From contig JBKBLG010000003.1 in assembly GCA_046296295.1 (NCBI GenBank), positions 1 through 64,000 on the forward strand: a stretch of DNA of 64,000 nt, in the 5' to 3' direction. The translations under genes and the position numbers were made by a program. Of the stretch, positions 17,268 to 26,760 are shown one piece after another. The stretch comes from UBA10646 sp046296295 (GTDB lineage Bacteria > Bacteroidota > Bacteroidia > Chitinophagales > Chitinophagaceae). Numbering within the stretch: the stretch's first letter is position 1; every line of letters begins with the position of its first letter. The notes beneath the pieces are model-generated. The model was not told where the DNA came from and ran no database searches. It saw nothing but the letters and a program-made list of their open reading frames with translations.

Positions 17268-18635
17268 ATGTTTTTACGAAACCTTGCCATTGCAGCCGCA
17301 ACTGCTTGCACACTTGTAAGTTGTGGCAGCAACACTACCAACAACCCCGTTACTGTAACGAACGACACCGCTACCATTGATGGTCATCCAGCATGGGCCT
17401 TACAAGGCAACATTTATGAGGTGAATGTTCGCCAGTACACCCCGGAGGGCACTTTCAATGCTTTTGCCAAGCAATTGCCTCGCCTCAAAGAAATGGGCGT
17501 ACAAACGCTTTGGTTTATGCCCATCAACCCTATTAGTAAGGTTGATCGCAAAGGGGTTTTAGGCAGCTACTATGCCGTAGCCGACTATACTGCTATTAAC
17601 CCTGAGTTTGGTAACCTTAACGACTGGAAGCAACTTGTACAACAAGCCCACGACCTTGGCTTTAAAGTTATCATTGATTGGGTACCTAACCATACCGGTG
17701 CCGACCACCGTTGGCTTACTACCAACCCCGATTTCTATGAAAAAGACAGCACTGGCAAACCAAAATTTGCTTTCGATTGGAGCGACACCCGTAGCCTTAA
17801 CTACGATAACCCAGTATTGGTAGATAGTATGATTGCTGCTATGAAATATTGGATTACCGAGAGCAATATCGATGGCTTCCGCTGCGATGTTGCAGGAGAA
17901 GTACCTACCGCCTTCTGGAAAAAATGTATTGCCGAATTGAAGCAAGTGAAAAACGTATTTATGCTCGCCGAGGCCGATAAAGGCGAATTACATGAAGCAG
18001 GTTTCGATGCTAGCTACCCTTGGGATATGTTCGCTACCACCAAAGAAATTGCCAACGGTAAAAAAGATGCTACCTATGTAGATAGTATTCGCTTGAAGTA
18101 CAATACCAACCACCCTGCTAACTACATGAAAATGTACTTCACGAGCAATCACGATGAAAACAGTTGGAACAAAGCCGATTATGCTACTATGCCGGGTGCC
18201 ATACATGCTCCATTTGCTGTACTTACACAAACACTCAGCAACAGCATGCCGCTCATTTATAGCGGACAAGAAGAGCCTTTCTTAGACAGCATTAGCTTTT
18301 TCTATAAGGATACGATTCTGTTCAACAAATTTGAACGTGCTAGCTTTTATCAAACCTTATTGCAACTACGTAGCAGCAACCCTGCCCTAGCAGCTAACGC
18401 TAGTTTTACTAAAGAAAAGATCGGTAATGAAAAAGATATCTATGCCTTTACACGTAGTGCTGGCGGCAAGCGTATTTTGGTAATTACCAACCTTAGCAAT
18501 ACACCGCAAAAAGTTAGTATAACAAATACAGCGTTGCATGGTAAGGCTACCGATGTATTTACAAAAGCAGCCGTTAGCATTGATGGGAATACCATCACCC
18601 TCAAGCCTTGGGATTACAAAGTATATGCGTACTAA
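17268..18635 (+). CDS. alpha-amylase family (GH13) lipoprotein
   Basis: The 455-residue protein begins with a lipoprotein signal ending LVSC (Cys19), so the enzyme is likely anchored to a membrane outside the cytoplasm. All GH13 regions are present: VIIDWVPNHTG (region I), DGFRCDVAGEV with nucleophile Asp207, MLAEADKG with acid/base Glu235, and TSNHDENSW with Asp296. A small C-terminal beta domain (about 375-455) follows the barrel. It likely acts on alpha-glucans or maltodextrins; the exact bond is unknown. A GTG at 17229 gives a longer frame, but ATG 17268 fits the signal peptide. Confidence 0.92.
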   Translation: MFLRNLAIAAATACTLVSCGSNTTNNPVTVTNDTATIDGHPAWALQGNIYEVNVRQYTPEGTFNAFAKQLPRLKEMGVQTLWFMPINPISKVDRKGVLGSYYAVADYTAINPEFGNLNDWKQLVQQAHDLGFKVIIDWVPNHTGADHRWLTTNPDFYEKDSTGKPKFAFDWSDTRSLNYDNPVLVDSMIAAMKYWITESNIDGFRCDVAGEVPTAFWKKCIAELKQVKNVFMLAEADKGELHEAGFDASYPWDMFATTKEIANGKKDATYVDSIRLKYNTNHPANYMKMYFTSNHDENSWNKADYATMPGAIHAPFAVLTQTLSNSMPLIYSGQEEPFLDSISFFYKDTILFNKFERASFYQTLLQLRSSNPALAANASFTKEKIGNEKDIYAFTRSAGGKRILVITNLSNTPQKVSITNTALHGKATDVFTKAAVSIDGNTITLKPWDYKVYAY

Positions 18636-18673
18636 GCCATACTTTGCTACAGTATTATAGCAACCATCAACAT

Positions 18674-18698
18674 GGCCCCGCCGAAGGCGGGGCCTTTT
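18674..18698 (+). terminator. GC-rich terminator after the GH13 gene
   Basis: GGCCCCGCC and GGCGGGGCC form a perfect 9-bp stem with GAA loop, followed by TTTT. Confidence 0.88.
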
Positions 18699-18746
18699 CG
18701 TGTGTTTCAACATTTGCCGTAAGGCTTAGCAAAACACCCAATACCC

Positions 18747-18754
18747 TACCTTTG
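18747..18754 (+). promoter_or_regulatory. -7 promoter box TACCTTTG
   Basis: An exact TAnnTTTG match lies 19 bases before the serine hydrolase ATG at 18774. No TTG at a fitting -33 distance was seen. Confidence 0.55.
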
Positions 18755-18773
18755 AATAAACACATCAATATTA

Positions 18774-20147
18774 ATGAAAAAAATAATAATACGTTTTGCA
18801 ATAGTAGCCTTATTGTTAGGGTTTGGTTATGGCGTGTACTACGCTTGGGTGAGTTTCCCGATTATTACTGGTTACAATGCTAAAATATTGGCAAGTAGTG
18901 TGTTTGTAGCACAACGTTCGCCAGCTCAAGTACAAGCCGAAGAACTGAACAATCCTTTATTAAATTTAGCCACCAACACCATAGATTATACCGATAGTAG
19001 TGTTACTAGCAGCATTTGGGGTATGGCCAAGCAAAAAGCCATTTACCGCAAGGGCCTTGGTGTATGCTTAGTGAACGAACTTTCTGAAGGTGAAATTCGC
19101 AGTCAGCATTTTAACTTACCTGAACCAATACCCGATACCGCAACAGCAGCTTGGCCTTGGGGCTACGGCAGTATTACTAACGATAGCCTTACGGCAAATG
19201 CTAACGCACTTACTCAAGCCCTCAACTTCATTTTCAACGAACCCGATACTGCACACCCCAAACGTACCCGTGCGTTGTTGATTGTGCACAAAGGCAAGCT
19301 AGTGGCAGAGCGCTATGCCGAAGGCTTTTCGGCACATACCAAACTCTTAGGCTGGAGCATGACAAAAAGTGTAACCAGTGCCCTTATAGGCAGGTTGGTA
19401 CAACAAGGTAAGCTTGGTGTAGAAGCTCCTGCACCAGTACCTGAATGGAAGCTTCCGATTGATAATCGTAACCGTATTCAACTCAAACACTTACTGCAAC
19501 AAACCAGTGGTCTCGACTTCGAAGAAAATTACAGTAGCAACAGTAGTGCTACCCGTATGCTTTTCCGCAAAGCCGATATGGGGGCTTATACCGCCTCGCT
19601 ACCATTACGCAGTAGGCCGGGCAGCGAGTGGTACTACAGTAGTGGTAACAGTAACATTTTGGCAAGAGTGGTACGCCATACCGTAGGCGATGCCAACTAT
19701 CACCGTTTTGTGTACGATAGCTTGCTCTATGCCATTGGCATGTATTCGGCGGTAATAGAACCCGATGCCAGCGGCACGTTTGTTGGCAGCAGCTACATGT
19801 ATGCTACCGCAAGAGACTGGGCCAAATTCGGATGGCTCTACTGTAACGATGGTATTTGGAACGGCCAACGTTTATTACCTGAAGGTTGGGTGAAAGCAAC
19901 CACTACACCAGCACCAGCTAGCAAGGGCCAATATGGTTATCAGTTTTGGCTTAATGCCGGTACCGATGCTACGGGCAGCAACAGAAAATATCCTAGTGCC
20001 CCAAACGATATGTTTTGGGCCGATGGTTATGAAGGTCAATTCGTAGCTATCATTCCTTCAAAGCAATTGGTGATTGTTCGCTTGGGTTTAAGCAAGCACC
20101 CTTGGGATGAAGATGCTATGTTTAAAGCCATTCTAAAAGCGTTTTAA
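18774..20147 (+). CDS. serine hydrolase of the beta-lactamase class C/PBP-like family
   Basis: The 457-residue protein has one N-terminal membrane helix (about 5-28), which can anchor it in the inner membrane facing outward. The catalytic SxxK is Ser195-Met-Thr-Lys198 in GWSMTKSVTSALIG, and the tyrosine motif is around Tyr288 (YYSSGNSN). The C-terminal WADGYEGQFVAIIP region supplies the third motif. Such proteins range from esterases to peptidases, and the substrate cannot be told. Two dispersed motif copies lie in the gene (19041, 19187). Confidence 0.88.
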   Translation: MKKIIIRFAIVALLLGFGYGVYYAWVSFPIITGYNAKILASSVFVAQRSPAQVQAEELNNPLLNLATNTIDYTDSSVTSSIWGMAKQKAIYRKGLGVCLVNELSEGEIRSQHFNLPEPIPDTATAAWPWGYGSITNDSLTANANALTQALNFIFNEPDTAHPKRTRALLIVHKGKLVAERYAEGFSAHTKLLGWSMTKSVTSALIGRLVQQGKLGVEAPAPVPEWKLPIDNRNRIQLKHLLQQTSGLDFEENYSSNSSATRMLFRKADMGAYTASLPLRSRPGSEWYYSSGNSNILARVVRHTVGDANYHRFVYDSLLYAIGMYSAVIEPDASGTFVGSSYMYATARDWAKFGWLYCNDGIWNGQRLLPEGWVKATTTPAPASKGQYGYQFWLNAGTDATGSNRKYPSAPNDMFWADGYEGQFVAIIPSKQLVIVRLGLSKHPWDEDAMFKAILKAF

Positions 20148-20183
20148 TATTTGTTTTGTACTACGAATAACGATTTTGCTATT

Positions 20184-21029
20184 ATGTTACAACTTATTGA
20201 ATGTCCACGCGATGCTATGCAAGGCTGGGCACACCCGATTGCTACCGATGTTAAAGTAGCTTACCTGAACCAACTGTTGCAAGTGGGCTTTCATACGCTC
20301 GACTGTGGCAGCTTTGTTTCGCCCAAAGCAATTCCGCAAATGGCCGATACACCGCAAGTATTAGCACAACTAAACATGCAACTTACCACTACCAAACTAT
20401 TGGTGATTGTGGCTAACGAACGTGGTGCTTTAGAGGCTTGTGGTTTTGATCATATTACGTATATCGGTTTCCCGTTTTCGGTGTCGCCTACGTTTCAGCA
20501 ACGTAATACCAACAGTACCATTGAAGAAAGTTGGGAACGTGTACAACGTATTCAAGCCCTCTGTACACAACATGGCAAAACTTTGGTAGTGTACCTAAGC
20601 ATGGCTTTTGGCAACCCTTATGGCGATGCTTACGATGAAAGTGTATTGCAATATTGGACTGAAAAAATGACTGCCATTGGCATTACCATTGTTTCACTTG
20701 CCGATACCGTAGGCGTGGCCACACCAGAGCAAATTAGCACAGCATTACAAGCCTTAATTCCTGCATTTCCGCAAGCTACTATTGGCGTACACTTACACAG
20801 TACTGCCTTACATTGGGAACGTAAAGTACAAGCTGCGTACCAAGCAGGCTGCCAACGGTTCGATGGTGCTTTGAAAGGTATTGGTGGCTGCCCCATGGCT
20901 CAGAACGATTTGGTAGGCAACATGGCTACTGAAAACCTCTTAGCCTTTTTTAAAACACATACACACCTTACGGTAAATGAAGATGCTTTACAAGTAGCAT
21001 TAGCCATGGCGGGAAGGGTGTTTGTGTAG
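20184..21029 (+). CDS. hydroxymethylglutaryl-CoA lyase-like enzyme
   Basis: The 281-residue protein (ATG 20184) is an HMGL-type TIM-barrel enzyme that would split HMG-CoA to acetoacetate and acetyl-CoA in leucine breakdown. IECPRDAMQGW (about 4-14) has the catalytic Arg-Asp, HLHST supplies metal ligands, and GIGGCPMAQNDLVGNMATENLL carries the signature with the catalytic Cys. A longer frame from TTG 20151 is less likely. A dispersed motif copy near the 3' end (20966) encodes LTVN. A strong terminator follows. Confidence 0.9.
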   Translation: MLQLIECPRDAMQGWAHPIATDVKVAYLNQLLQVGFHTLDCGSFVSPKAIPQMADTPQVLAQLNMQLTTTKLLVIVANERGALEACGFDHITYIGFPFSVSPTFQQRNTNSTIEESWERVQRIQALCTQHGKTLVVYLSMAFGNPYGDAYDESVLQYWTEKMTAIGITIVSLADTVGVATPEQISTALQALIPAFPQATIGVHLHSTALHWERKVQAAYQAGCQRFDGALKGIGGCPMAQNDLVGNMATENLLAFFKTHTHLTVNEDALQVALAMAGRVFV

Positions 21030-21063
21030 TTACATGTAAAATACATTCCATTATAAAAATATT

Positions 21064-21101
21064 GCTCTCAATATCGAAATGATATTTGGGAGCGTTTTTT
21101 T
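21064..21101 (+). terminator. terminator between the HMG-CoA-lyase-like gene and the CRISPR locus
   Basis: GCTCTCAATATC pairs with GATATTTGGGAGC (12 pairs, one bulge) around a GAAAT loop, followed by TTTTTTTA. It isolates the CRISPR locus from the upstream gene. Confidence 0.88.
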
Positions 21102-21151
21102 ATATATATTAGCAATGGTTATATTAAAAACAGAACGCTAAACGAAAGGAC

Positions 21152-21232
21152 ATAAAAAAACCCCGTATTGTAAGACGAGGCGACTTGTATGTTTTCACAA
21201 CGGAATAATCCTTATTGTGATTTGCTTTCAAA
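21152..21232 (-). ncRNA. tracrRNA of the type II-C CRISPR system
   Basis: On the minus strand, bases 21232-21215 read TTTGAAAGCAAATCACAA, an exact 18-base complement of the crRNA-orientation repeat start. Next come a small hairpin (GGA-TTAT-TCC) and a terminator hairpin in which CCTCGT pairs with ACGGGG (21179-21161), ending in a run of T (21160-21154). With the promoter box at 21242-21235, the start should be near 21228-21232, giving an RNA of about 75-80 nt. Its form, with anti-repeat, nexus-like hairpin and terminator, is what type II tracrRNAs require. It is antisense to the cas9 5' leader. Confidence 0.88.
21168..21195 (+). promoter_or_regulatory. possible cas9 promoter
   Basis: TTG (21168-21170) and TATGTTTT (21188-21195, seven of eight matches to TAnnTTTG) are 17 bases apart. 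This would start cas9 transcription near 21200, inside the region that is tracrRNA on the other strand. The match is imperfect. Confidence 0.35.
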
Positions 21233-21234
21233 AT

Positions 21235-21267
21235 CAAATATAAACCAAACTAACATATGGAAACAAA
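21235..21267 (-). promoter_or_regulatory. tracrRNA promoter overlapping the cas9 start codon
   Basis: On the minus strand, TTTG (21267-21264, inside cas9 codons 3-4) and TATATTTG (21242-21235, exact TAnnTTTG) are 21 bases apart. The ATG of cas9 (21257-21259) lies between the boxes. Confidence 0.7.
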
Positions 21268-24200
21268 AAAAATTTTAGGGCTTGATTTGGGCACTAACAG
21301 TATTGGATGGGCTCTAATAAACCAAGACACTGAAAACAAAACTGGGGAAATAATAAAACTAGGTACTAGAATTATTCCTATGAGTGAAGACATTTTAGGA
21401 AAGTTCGACAGCGGCATAACAGAGTCTAGCACAGCAAAACGAACAGAACTCAGAGGGATAAGAAGACTTAGGGAGAGGCATCTTTTAAGGAGAGAGCGAC
21501 TACATAGAGTGCTTAATGTACTTGACTTTTTACCAGAACATTACAAAGTTGAGATAGACTTTGAAAAAAGGGTTGGGCAGTATAAAGAAGAAAAAGAACC
21601 CAAAATAGCGTACCGATTAAATGAAGAAACAGGAAAGTTTGAGTTTATTTTTAAAAAAGCTTTCCTTGAAATGCTAGAAGATTTCAAAGAAAAACAACCC
21701 GAAATCCTATCTGAAGGAAAACTAATACCATATGATTGGACTATATACTATTTACGAAAAAAGGCATTAACACATAAAATTGAAAAAGAGGAGCTAGCAT
21801 GGCTTTTACTAAACTTCAATCAAAAGAGAGGATATTATCAATTACGCGGTGAAGAAGATGAGGATATTAATACAGACAAACTAGTTGAGTTTCATCCTCT
21901 ACAAGTAATTGATGTTATTGATACAAAAGAGATTAATGCAAGAAAGCAGACGCTCTACAAAATAATTTTAGAAAATGGTTGGGAATTTATTAAACCAAGT
22001 TCTACTCCAGTTCTATGGAAAGGAAAGATCAAAGAATTTGTAGTAACAACTATTATTGACAAAACTGGTAAAGAAAAAAGAACTTTTCGAGCACCGGATG
22101 AAAATGACTGGACATTAGTAAAAAAAAGAACAGAACACTCAATAGAAAATAGTGGAAAAACCGTTGGCGAGTACATTTACAATGCATTATTAAAAAATCC
22201 TAAGCAAAAAATTAAAGGAAGTTTAGTTAGAGTTGTTGAGCGTAAATATTACAAGTCCGAACTAATCAGAATATTATCTACTCAGCAAGCATTTCATGAA
22301 GAACTAAAAAGTCAATCTCTTTATAAAAAAGCGCTAAATGAGCTGTATCAATATAATGAAGAACATAAGAAATCTATTGCTAACAAAGATCTAGTCCATC
22401 TTCTCTTAAACGATATCATTTTTTATCAAAGACCACTAAAGAGCAAAAAATCTTTGATAAGCAACTGCAAGTTTGAAACAAGAAATTTTACTATAGATGG
22501 AATAACTCATAAAAAACCTTTAAAGTGTATTCCGAAATCTCACCCACTATTTCAAGAATTTAGGCTATGGCAATGGCTACAGAACTTACGTATTTATGAG
22601 ATATCCACTGATATAGACGTGACACATGAAATCCTGAAGACAGAAGATGATTGGGAAAAACTGTTTGAATGGCTAAACGACAGAAAAGAAATCGACCAAA
22701 AAGTTCTGTTCAATCATCTTTTAAAACCTCTAAAACTGAGACCTGCTAATTACAGATGGAACTATGTTTACGATGCTATAAAAGATGAGTCTAAATCATA
22801 TCCGTGTAACGAAACGAGGGCCATCATTCTGAATAAAATTAGTAAAATTGATTCTCTTGATAAAAGCTTTTTGACTAAACAAAGGGAGGAGGAATTATGG
22901 CATATTTTCTATTCGGTAAACGATAAAGAGGAAATCATAAAAGCATTAAGAAGCTTTGCTAGCAAACACAACCTACCAGATTTATTTGTAAATGAGTTTA
23001 AAAAACATCCACCTTACTCAAATGAGTATGGAGCTTACTCAGTAAAAGCAATTAAAAAATTATTGCCGCTAATGCGATTGGGAAACTACTGGAGTATATC
23101 AGATATTCACCCGCAGACATTAGATAGAATTGAAAAAATTCTCACGGGAGAATTTGATGAGAACATAAAAGAAAGAGTAAGAGTAAAGTCATTGCACCTC
23201 AATAAAATTGGAGATTTTAGAGGCATCCCCCTATGGCTCGCAAGTTATATTGTTTACGATATCCATAGCGAAGAAGGTGAAATCAAACATTGGAGAACAA
23301 TTCAGGATCTGGAAAACTATTTAAAAGAGTTCAAACAACATTCACTCCGTAATCCAATTGTAGAACAAGTAGTAACTGAAACCCTCAGAGTAGTAAGGGA
23401 TATTTGGCAACATTTTGGTGAGGGTAAGGAAAATTTCTTTGATGAAATACACATAGAGCTTGGAAGAGAATTGAAGAATCCTGCTGATAAAAGAAAGGCA
23501 ATAACAGAGCAAGCATTAAATAACGAAAATACCAACCTTCGTATTAAAGCACTTTTAGCTGAAATGCTTAATGATAAAGACGTAGAAAATGTAAGACCGC
23601 ATTCTCCGAGTCAACAAGAAATATTAAAAATTTACGAAGATGGCGCTTTAAATGCATCATCCGATATTCCAGATGATATTCTAAAAATTAGCAAAACGGC
23701 TCAACCTTCTAAAAATGATTTAGTAAAATATAAACTTTGGCTCGAACAAAAATATAGAAGTCCTTACACAGGAGAAATTATACCACTAAATAAGCTCTTT
23801 ACACCCGCTTATGAAATCGAACACATAATACCGCAGTCAAGATTTTTTGATGATTCATTTAATAATAAAGTCATTTGTGAAAGCGAGGTGAATAATCTAA
23901 AAGGGAACCAGCTTGGTATGGAATTCATAATAGATAAAGGTGGATCAACTGTTGCTTGTAATTTTGGAAAAACATTAAAAATATTAACTAAAGAGGGTTA
24001 TGAGGATTTAGTAAGAAAACAGTATGCAAAAAATAGAGGTAAGCTGAAAAAACTTTTACTTGAAGACGTTCCAGAGGAATTTGCACAAAGACAAATGAAT
24101 GACACTCGCTATATAAGCAAGCTTGTTAAAAACTTACTTTCAAATATTGTTAGAAAAGAGGACAAAGATGACGGCACCACCTCGATCAATTTGCTGTCAA

Positions 24201-25816
24201 GCAATGGACAAATAACTTCGATTTTAAAGCAGGATTGGGGTTTGAATGATGTATGGAACGAAATTATTGCACCACGATTTGAGAGATTAAATCAATTGTA
24301 CAAAACAAGAGCCTTTGGAGATGTAAATCCATCAACAAATAAGTTCCTACCAACTGTGCCTTTAGAGTATGCAAAAGGATTCAATAAGAAAAGAATCGAT
24401 CATAGACATCATGCTCTAGATGCCTTGGTAATAGCCTGTGCAACCAGAAACCATATTAATTATTTGAATAATCAAAACGCTTTAGACAAATCAAAAACTA
24501 AGGAACAAAAACAGCGAGCTAGAGAGGACTTGAGGGCTATTCTCTGCTATAAAAAATTTAATGATGGTAATGAAAAAAACTATAAATGGCTCTTTAATAA
24601 GCCATGGAAAGGTTTTACAGAACAAGCAAAAGATCAACTAAACACTACTATTATCAGTTTTAAACAAAATTTGAGAGTCATAAATAAAAGTGTAAACAAA
24701 TACCAGCGTTGGGAAGTCCAAGATGGTGTAACAAAAAAAATAATCTCAACTCAAACAAAGGGGGATAACTGGGCTATAAGAAAACCAATGCACAAAGACA
24801 CCATTTCTGGAATAGTAAAATTAAGATTGAAAAAAACAATTGCATTAAGCTCAGCTTTAAACAATATTGATGATATAGTTGATTCAATCTTGAAAGAGAA
24901 AATCAAGTCTTTACTGTCTCAAGGTTATGATAAAAAGAAAATAATAAAGTATTTTAAAGACAATCAAAGTCAATTTGAGGGAAAAGATGTATCAAAAGTG
25001 GAGGTATATTATTGGAATACTGAGAATGTGGCAACTAGAGTCAAGCTTGATGAAACATTCAATAAAGAAAAAATAGAAACTATTACTGATACTGCTATTC
25101 AAAAAATCCTACTAAAACATCTATCAATAGAAAAATATCATTCACTGAAAGATGAAAAAGGCAATACTATTCCCCCAGAAGTTGTTGCATTTTCACCAGA
25201 TGGTATTGACGAAATGAATCAAAATATTAGAACTCTAAATGACGGAAATTTTCACCATCCGATTTATAAGGTTAGAACATACGAGCCCAAAGGCAATAAA
25301 TTCAGTATTGGACAAACAGCAAATAAGAAAGATAAGTTTGCCGAATCTGCCAAAGGGACAAATTTGTTTTTTGCAATTTATAGTGATAGTACTGGTAAAA
25401 GAAGTTATAAATCTATAGCATTCAATGAAGTTCTTGAAAGTCAAATACAGAGTGCCATTTCAAATAAAAAGCCACAATCAGTACCTCACATAAATGAAAA
25501 TGGTGATGTCTTAGCATTTGAGCTTTCTCCTAACGATTTGATTTATATACCAAATGAAGAAATGAATACAAGTAATAGTAATTTACAGCTACAAAATATT
25601 TCAAAAGAACAATTTAATAGAATTTATAAAGTTGTAAGTTTTACAGGAAACAGATTATATGCGATTCCTTTTTTCGTTGCTAAAAGCATTGTCGATAAAA
25701 AAGAATTTTCACAGTTAAATAAAGTAGAGTTTTCACTGGACGGAATCTCAATAAAAGAGTTTTGTATTAAACTAAATGTCGATCGAATAGGAAACATAAA
25801 TTCAATGTATTCATGA
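21257..25816 (+). CDS. cas9: CRISPR-associated endonuclease Cas9 (type II-C)
   Basis: Cas9 cuts both strands of DNA matching a crRNA spacer. The 1519-residue protein has RuvC-I in GLDLGTNSIGW (Asp10), the arginine-rich bridge helix (about 59-86), RuvC-II in IHIELGREL (Glu734), the HNH domain in YEIEHIIPQSRFFDDS (His856, with Glu855 where many have Asp, and Asn879 as the likely third residue), and RuvC-III in DHRHHALDA (His1052, Asp1055). All catalytic positions are present. It is longer than many II-C enzymes (about 1000-1100), as in the large Bacteroidota branch. Its last four bases overlap cas1. Codon use is unlike the neighbours: Arg is mostly AGA/AGG and AT content is higher, which suggests transfer. 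No csn2 or cas4 is present. Confidence 0.97.
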   Translation: METKKILGLDLGTNSIGWALINQDTENKTGEIIKLGTRIIPMSEDILGKFDSGITESSTAKRTELRGIRRLRERHLLRRERLHRVLNVLDFLPEHYKVEIDFEKRVGQYKEEKEPKIAYRLNEETGKFEFIFKKAFLEMLEDFKEKQPEILSEGKLIPYDWTIYYLRKKALTHKIEKEELAWLLLNFNQKRGYYQLRGEEDEDINTDKLVEFHPLQVIDVIDTKEINARKQTLYKIILENGWEFIKPSSTPVLWKGKIKEFVVTTIIDKTGKEKRTFRAPDENDWTLVKKRTEHSIENSGKTVGEYIYNALLKNPKQKIKGSLVRVVERKYYKSELIRILSTQQAFHEELKSQSLYKKALNELYQYNEEHKKSIANKDLVHLLLNDIIFYQRPLKSKKSLISNCKFETRNFTIDGITHKKPLKCIPKSHPLFQEFRLWQWLQNLRIYEISTDIDVTHEILKTEDDWEKLFEWLNDRKEIDQKVLFNHLLKPLKLRPANYRWNYVYDAIKDESKSYPCNETRAIILNKISKIDSLDKSFLTKQREEELWHIFYSVNDKEEIIKALRSFASKHNLPDLFVNEFKKHPPYSNEYGAYSVKAIKKLLPLMRLGNYWSISDIHPQTLDRIEKILTGEFDENIKERVRVKSLHLNKIGDFRGIPLWLASYIVYDIHSEEGEIKHWRTIQDLENYLKEFKQHSLRNPIVEQVVTETLRVVRDIWQHFGEGKENFFDEIHIELGRELKNPADKRKAITEQALNNENTNLRIKALLAEMLNDKDVENVRPHSPSQQEILKIYEDGALNASSDIPDDILKISKTAQPSKNDLVKYKLWLEQKYRSPYTGEIIPLNKLFTPAYEIEHIIPQSRFFDDSFNNKVICESEVNNLKGNQLGMEFIIDKGGSTVACNFGKTLKILTKEGYEDLVRKQYAKNRGKLKKLLLEDVPEEFAQRQMNDTRYISKLVKNLLSNIVRKEDKDDGTTSINLLSSNGQITSILKQDWGLNDVWNEIIAPRFERLNQLYKTRAFGDVNPSTNKFLPTVPLEYAKGFNKKRIDHRHHALDALVIACATRNHINYLNNQNALDKSKTKEQKQRAREDLRAILCYKKFNDGNEKNYKWLFNKPWKGFTEQAKDQLNTTIISFKQNLRVINKSVNKYQRWEVQDGVTKKIISTQTKGDNWAIRKPMHKDTISGIVKLRLKKTIALSSALNNIDDIVDSILKEKIKSLLSQGYDKKKIIKYFKDNQSQFEGKDVSKVEVYYWNTENVATRVKLDETFNKEKIETITDTAIQKILLKHLSIEKYHSLKDEKGNTIPPEVVAFSPDGIDEMNQNIRTLNDGNFHHPIYKVRTYEPKGNKFSIGQTANKKDKFAESAKGTNLFFAIYSDSTGKRSYKSIAFNEVLESQIQSAISNKKPQSVPHINENGDVLAFELSPNDLIYIPNEEMNTSNSNLQLQNISKEQFNRIYKVVSFTGNRLYAIPFFVAKSIVDKKEFSQLNKVEFSLDGISIKEFCIKLNVDRIGNINSMYS

Positions 25817-26742
25817 TAAAACGCACCCTACTTATACAATCCCCGTGCCATCTGAAACTAGCCCATGAGCAGTTAGTGGTAAGCTATAAGCAAGTACCAA
25901 GTTTAGCAGGCAAGGCCGATAGAACGGTGCCTATTGAAGATATTGGCCTATTGGTTTTAGAACATCAACAAATCACTATTACCCACTATGTATTGGCGGC
26001 ATTAGCTGCCGCCAATGTTGCGGTGGTGTGTTGTAACGAACAACATCATCCTAACGGCATGTTATTACCGCTCGATGGTCATACGCTTGTTAGTGAACGT
26101 TTTAGAGCTCAAATAGAAGCTACAGAACCACTGAAAAAACAAATATGGCAGCAAACGGTAAAGGCTAAAGTTGCCAATCAGGCGGCTGTATTGCAATATT
26201 GGGGTGGGCCTGCTAATTGGCTCACGCAACTATCGCAACAAGTTAAAAGCGGCGATAGCGACAATTATGAAGCGCAAGCCGCTGCACATTATTGGCAAAA
26301 TCTGTTTCCTGTAGCTTGGCAATTTTTCCGTAAGCGAGAAGGTCCGCCCCCTAATAACTTACTCAACTATGGCTATGCTATAATACGTGCTACTATGGCG
26401 AGAGCCATTGTTGGTGCGGGCCTACTCCCTACCCTTGGCGTGTTTCACCGCAACCGATACAATGCCTATTGCCTTGCCGATGATATGATGGAACCTTACC
26501 GCCCATTTGTAGATATGGTAGTAAGAACCATCATTCATCAAACCTCTGTTGTAGATAGCCTCACACAAGAACATAAGAACAAACTATTACAGGTGTTACA
26601 AACCGACGTTATCATCAATAAAGAAAAAAGCCCCTTACTGGTAGCCATGCAAAAAACAGCGTATTCGCTTGCCAAATGCTATCAGGGCGAGTTACGTAAA
26701 GTAAGCTTTCCGAACATCATTATTCCAACCGAAGCAGCTTAA
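25813..26742 (+). CDS. cas1: CRISPR integrase Cas1
   Basis: Cas1 joins new spacers into the array together with Cas2. The 309-residue protein has the type II form: the N-terminal beta domain ends near 80, and the helical catalytic domain carries Glu153 (NYEAQAAAHYW), His212 (GVFHRNRYNAYC) and an acidic residue in LADDMMEPYRP (Asp224 or Glu227). The start overlaps the cas9 stop (ATGA), so translation is coupled. Codon use (CGT/CGC for Arg, GCC for Ala) matches the chromosome and contrasts with cas9. Confidence 0.96.
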   Translation: MIKRTLLIQSPCHLKLAHEQLVVSYKQVPSLAGKADRTVPIEDIGLLVLEHQQITITHYVLAALAAANVAVVCCNEQHHPNGMLLPLDGHTLVSERFRAQIEATEPLKKQIWQQTVKAKVANQAAVLQYWGGPANWLTQLSQQVKSGDSDNYEAQAAAHYWQNLFPVAWQFFRKREGPPPNNLLNYGYAIIRATMARAIVGAGLLPTLGVFHRNRYNAYCLADDMMEPYRPFVDMVVRTIIHQTSVVDSLTQEHKNKLLQVLQTDVIINKEKSPLLVAMQKTAYSLAKCYQGELRKVSFPNIIIPTEAA

Positions 26743-26760
26743 ATACCCTTGCCATCATGT

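Noticed and set aside
21081..21088. GATATTTG as a cas9 promoter box
   Set aside because: It lies within the arm of the terminator hairpin at 21064-21101, so the match is better explained by that structure.
26749..26760. TTG start adding four residues to Cas2
   Set aside because: ATG 26761 gives the normal Cas2 N-terminus, so the longer start is not supported.
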